A stretch of 16,945 nt of DNA from an uncultured Chloroflexota bacterium. GTDB taxonomy: Bacteria; Chloroflexota; Dehalococcoidia; Lucifugimonadales; CAJWER01. The DNA is taken from assembly GCA_913030785.1 (NCBI GenBank), contig CAJWER010000038.1:1-16945 (forward strand), read 5' to 3'. Positions 14,796 to 16,945 of the stretch are shown piece after piece. The position numbers and the translations under genes were made by a program. The notes below the pieces were generated by a model. It had not been told where the DNA came from and ran no database searches. It saw only the letters and a list, made by a program, of their open reading frames with translations. Each line of letters begins with the position of its first letter. Positions within the stretch are counted from its first letter, which is position 1.

Positions 14796-16367
14796 TCAGT
14801 CCAGCGGATCGAAAAAGGTCAGGTCGGCGCCGAAGCTTTCCATTGCTGCAACCGCATCCCCACGCATTCGTGTCCTAATCGTGCGTGTTCGATGACTCAA
14901 CTCCGTACTATGTTCGACCAGAGGAAACTGGAAGGTTATCCACTTGCCGACAGGGGGCTCGGCTATGAATGCATAGCCCTCCGTCTGTAGAGCCTGGCCT
15001 GGCACTCCATCGATCCGTAACGCGTCCCGATCAACCCACGGCGGGATCCGCACGTACAGTGGCGCTGGTCGCTTGACTCGGACCCTGAGGGCCGGATGCG
15101 TGTACGGGGACTCCACTTCGATGTCTGGGGTCTCGTGGTCGAAGAGCAGGTTCACGTGGTGCCCTGCCTCGTTATAGGTCGTCGCAGCCCTCAGGGCCTC
15201 GCATAGCGAGCCGACAGTGCCTCCGACGATGTCCAGGTTGAATTTCACGTCGGGTGCGTCCAGCGGCTCGTGGCCATAAGGCGCGGGGAACCCGAAAGCG
15301 CCCTGTAGACGGGCAGCCACGTCGCGCATGCCGTCAACGCCGTCGAGGTTCGGGGGCTGTGCGATGAATGAGACATCGCGGAGCTGCGACGGGAGGATGT
15401 GGCACCTGAGAATACGCTCGGCGTCGTGGTAGCCCTCCGCAAAACCCCACTTCCCCAGGAGCAGCGCCGTCTCCAGAATGTCACCGCTGTTGTTGACCTC
15501 GCCCTTGTCGGGGTCCCTGCCCTCGCCACTGCTCTCGACGACCCAGCCAAACTCGTCGCGGATGTCCCACAGGCCATGGTCGTAGAACGCCTTGACCCTT
15601 TGCATCAGCGACAAATCGGAGGTCAGGTCGGCCAGTTGGGCCAACGACGACATTACGCAGGTGGTCGAGTGAGTGTGGTCGCCGAAACTCTCGCGATCAT
15701 AGCTACCGTCAGCAGTGAAAACCTCAGCCACGCACTTGTCTTTCAACACCGTGGCCAACTCCAGCGCCGGCCCATAGCCGGTCGCCCTGTAGTACTTGAC
15801 CAGCGGCCCGATGGCCCTCGCCAGGCCATGCATGAAGGGCTGGTTTCGCATCGTCGTGAGGCCGTGGTTTTGCTCTAGCCGGTCATAATCCCAATCGCGG
15901 TCCGGGTCCCAGTACTCGTTGATAGCGGCGAGTCCGGCCTCCGCGATGGCGCGGGCGCGGGCGGAGTCTCGATACTTTGCCAAAGCGTACAGAGCGTGGA
16001 AGCCTTCACGAGCATGGTGTGCCACGAAATTGGTCAACGGGCCACCTACCTCATCCCGGTTGAGGGGGAACGCAATAGGCCCGCCGTACGAAAAGAAAGC
16101 AGCTCGGGCATGGCGGTCGACGGAGTCCTCGTCGATCTTGATGCCAGCGGCGTCCTCGGCATTGAGCAGCGCGTTCAGATGACGCCCAGGCACGTGGCTC
16201 TCCGACGCCCCTGGGCTAAAGGCCATCCTGGCCTGCGGCCGGACCACCACGTCGAAGAAAGGGATGTCGCCGTCGCCGTCGTCTGCGTCGAATACACGGC
16301 CCATGGTCTCGCAGCCGAGACGAATGGCCTCGCGGATATCTGTCGTGTTGACGTCAGTCAGTTTCAC
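14796..16367 (-). CDS. Alpha/alpha-barrel glycosidase-like protein, DUF1680/GH127-related
   Basis: This 523-aa protein has a helical-barrel body and a C-terminal beta-sandwich. Its middle reads GDHTHSTTCVMSSLAQLAD and NNSGDILETALLLGKWG, and its end has HVNLLFDH, then RVKRPAPLYVRIPPWVDRDALRID. These resemble the blocks of DUF1680 (GH127) beta-L-arabinofuranosidases, including the R-I-P-x-W block of the sandwich. However, the E-x-C and Cys-Cys zinc ligands of GH127 are not seen in the matching positions: ETALLLG stands where ETC is usual. It may bind sugar without zinc or use another mechanism. Start is GTG 16367 with AGGAGG five bases upstream. No signal peptide. The gene sits between the NHL and CocE-like genes, both on the same strand. 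Confidence 0.55.
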   Translation of the reverse strand: MKLTDVNTTDIREAIRLGCETMGRVFDADDGDGDIPFFDVVVRPQARMAFSPGASESHVPGRHLNALLNAEDAAGIKIDEDSVDRHARAAFFSYGGPIAFPLNRDEVGGPLTNFVAHHAREGFHALYALAKYRDSARARAIAEAGLAAINEYWDPDRDWDYDRLEQNHGLTTMRNQPFMHGLARAIGPLVKYYRATGYGPALELATVLKDKCVAEVFTADGSYDRESFGDHTHSTTCVMSSLAQLADLTSDLSLMQRVKAFYDHGLWDIRDEFGWVVESSGEGRDPDKGEVNNSGDILETALLLGKWGFAEGYHDAERILRCHILPSQLRDVSFIAQPPNLDGVDGMRDVAARLQGAFGFPAPYGHEPLDAPDVKFNLDIVGGTVGSLCEALRAATTYNEAGHHVNLLFDHETPDIEVESPYTHPALRVRVKRPAPLYVRIPPWVDRDALRIDGVPGQALQTEGYAFIAEPPVGKWITFQFPLVEHSTELSHRTRTIRTRMRGDAVAAMESFGADLTFFDPLD

Positions 16368-16372
16368 TGCAA

Positions 16373-16378
16373 CCTCCT
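16373..16378 (-). promoter_or_regulatory. Strong Shine-Dalgarno site supporting the GTG start
   Basis: AGGAGG is five bases before GTG 16367 and lies in the 16-base gap to the NHL gene, marking an operon with translation starting independently at each gene. Confidence 0.7.
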
Positions 16379-16383
16379 GCCAA

Positions 16384-16945
16384 CTAGGTCACCTTCGCCA
16401 GCTTCTGAAAGCTGCGCACGCCGTCGGCTTCTAGGCCCAGGTTGTTATTGTTGGTCCAAGCTACCTCACCCAGATACAGGTCTCCCCGGGAGTCCAGGCA
16501 CATGCCATGGGGTGCAACGAACTGCCCCGGCGCTGTTCCCATGCCAGATTCACCTACCCTGGCCAGGCGATTGCCAGTGGTATCGTAGATGCTGATCCTG
16601 GGGCCAATGTTCGGCAACTCGCGGTTCACGTTCATGCCCCAACCCAACTCGCCGACGTAGACGTGCTGCTCCTCGGACACATACACGGTGCAGGGGCGGT
16701 GCATATTGACCCACTGGGTCTCGTACTTGCCGTTTGAATCAAATATCTGGATTCGGTGATTCTCGCGGTCGGCCACGTAGACCCAGCCATCTCGGTCGGT
16801 GGCGATGTTGTGAACGATGTTGAACTCGCCAGGATCGGTGCCGGGCCCGCCCCAGGAGAAGAGCAGCTTGCCGTCCGGCGAGTACTTGTGGACCCGGGAG
16901 TTGCCATAGCCGTCGGAGACGTACAGATCGCCGGTTCGCGGGTCA
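16384..16945 (-). CDS. NHL-repeat six-bladed beta-propeller protein, C-terminal part (5' end outside window)
   Basis: The frame is open from the window edge, and 186 codons are visible. Four NHL-like blades can be followed: DLYVSDGYGNSRVHKYSPDG, then WVYVADRENHRIQIFDSNG, then VYVSEEQHVYVGELGWG with PRISIYDTTGNR, and finally DSRGDLYLGEVAW. The classical NHL pattern Y-V-A-D-x-x-N-H-R-I-Q-x-F is nearly perfect in the second. NHL propellers are binding or lyase scaffolds, including peptidylamidoglycolate lyase, but no lyase residues can be judged from this fragment. The true start and any signal peptide are outside the window; the GTG at 16776 is internal. It ends 16 bases before the glycosidase-like gene. 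Confidence 0.82.
   Translation of the reverse strand, partial: DPRTGDLYVSDGYGNSRVHKYSPDGKLLFSWGGPGTDPGEFNIVHNIATDRDGWVYVADRENHRIQIFDSNGKYETQWVNMHRPCTVYVSEEQHVYVGELGWGMNVNRELPNIGPRISIYDTTGNRLARVGESGMGTAPGQFVAPHGMCLDSRGDLYLGEVAWTNNNNLGLEADGVRSFQKLAKVT

Overview
The window is a gene-dense, high-GC bacterial chromosome segment. It has 16 recognisable genes, no RNA genes, no insertion sequences and no CRISPR. The gene mix is an NADH-type formate dehydrogenase, an IlvD/EDD sugar-acid dehydratase, a luciferase-like flavin monooxygenase beside a creatininase, and several catabolic hydrolases. Initiation codons are often TTG. Together these suggest an uncultured Chloroflexota lineage such as the SAR202/Dehalococcoidia relatives. 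That placement is inference from gene content and style; no marker gene was compared.

Region 1 (1-5994, plus strand) looks like one transcription unit. It holds the C-terminal end of a NuoF/FdsB-like flavoprotein, a tiny glycine-zipper membrane ORF with an in-frame TAG at codon 3, and a large Cys-type molybdenum formate dehydrogenase alpha subunit. These are followed by an unrecognised 217-aa protein and an arabonate-dehydratase-like IlvD/EDD enzyme. Electrons from formate would pass through the alpha subunit's Fe-S chain to the flavoprotein and NAD. The dehydratase feeds carbon from sugar acids.

Region 2 (6013-10636) carries housekeeping and unassigned genes in alternating orientation: a carboxylesterase (minus), an unrecognised 258-aa protein (plus), a metallophosphoesterase (minus), tsaE-tsaB (plus), ndk (plus) and rsfS (minus). 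ndk and rsfS overlap tail to tail by 14 bp. rsfS has a near-consensus promoter placed so that its mRNA would begin at the ATG, i.e. a likely leaderless transcript.

Region 3 (10829-12841, plus) is a two-gene unit behind a recognisable promoter: a LimB-like flavin-dependent monooxygenase and a creatininase-family amidohydrolase. Region 4 (12875-16945, minus) is a tight three-gene unit read right to left: a partial NHL-repeat beta-propeller protein, an alpha/alpha-barrel glycosidase-like protein related to the DUF1680 type, and a CocE/NonD alpha/beta hydrolase. Regions 3 and 4 together look like a small accessory island for breaking down organic compounds. No gap between genes exceeds about 260 bases.
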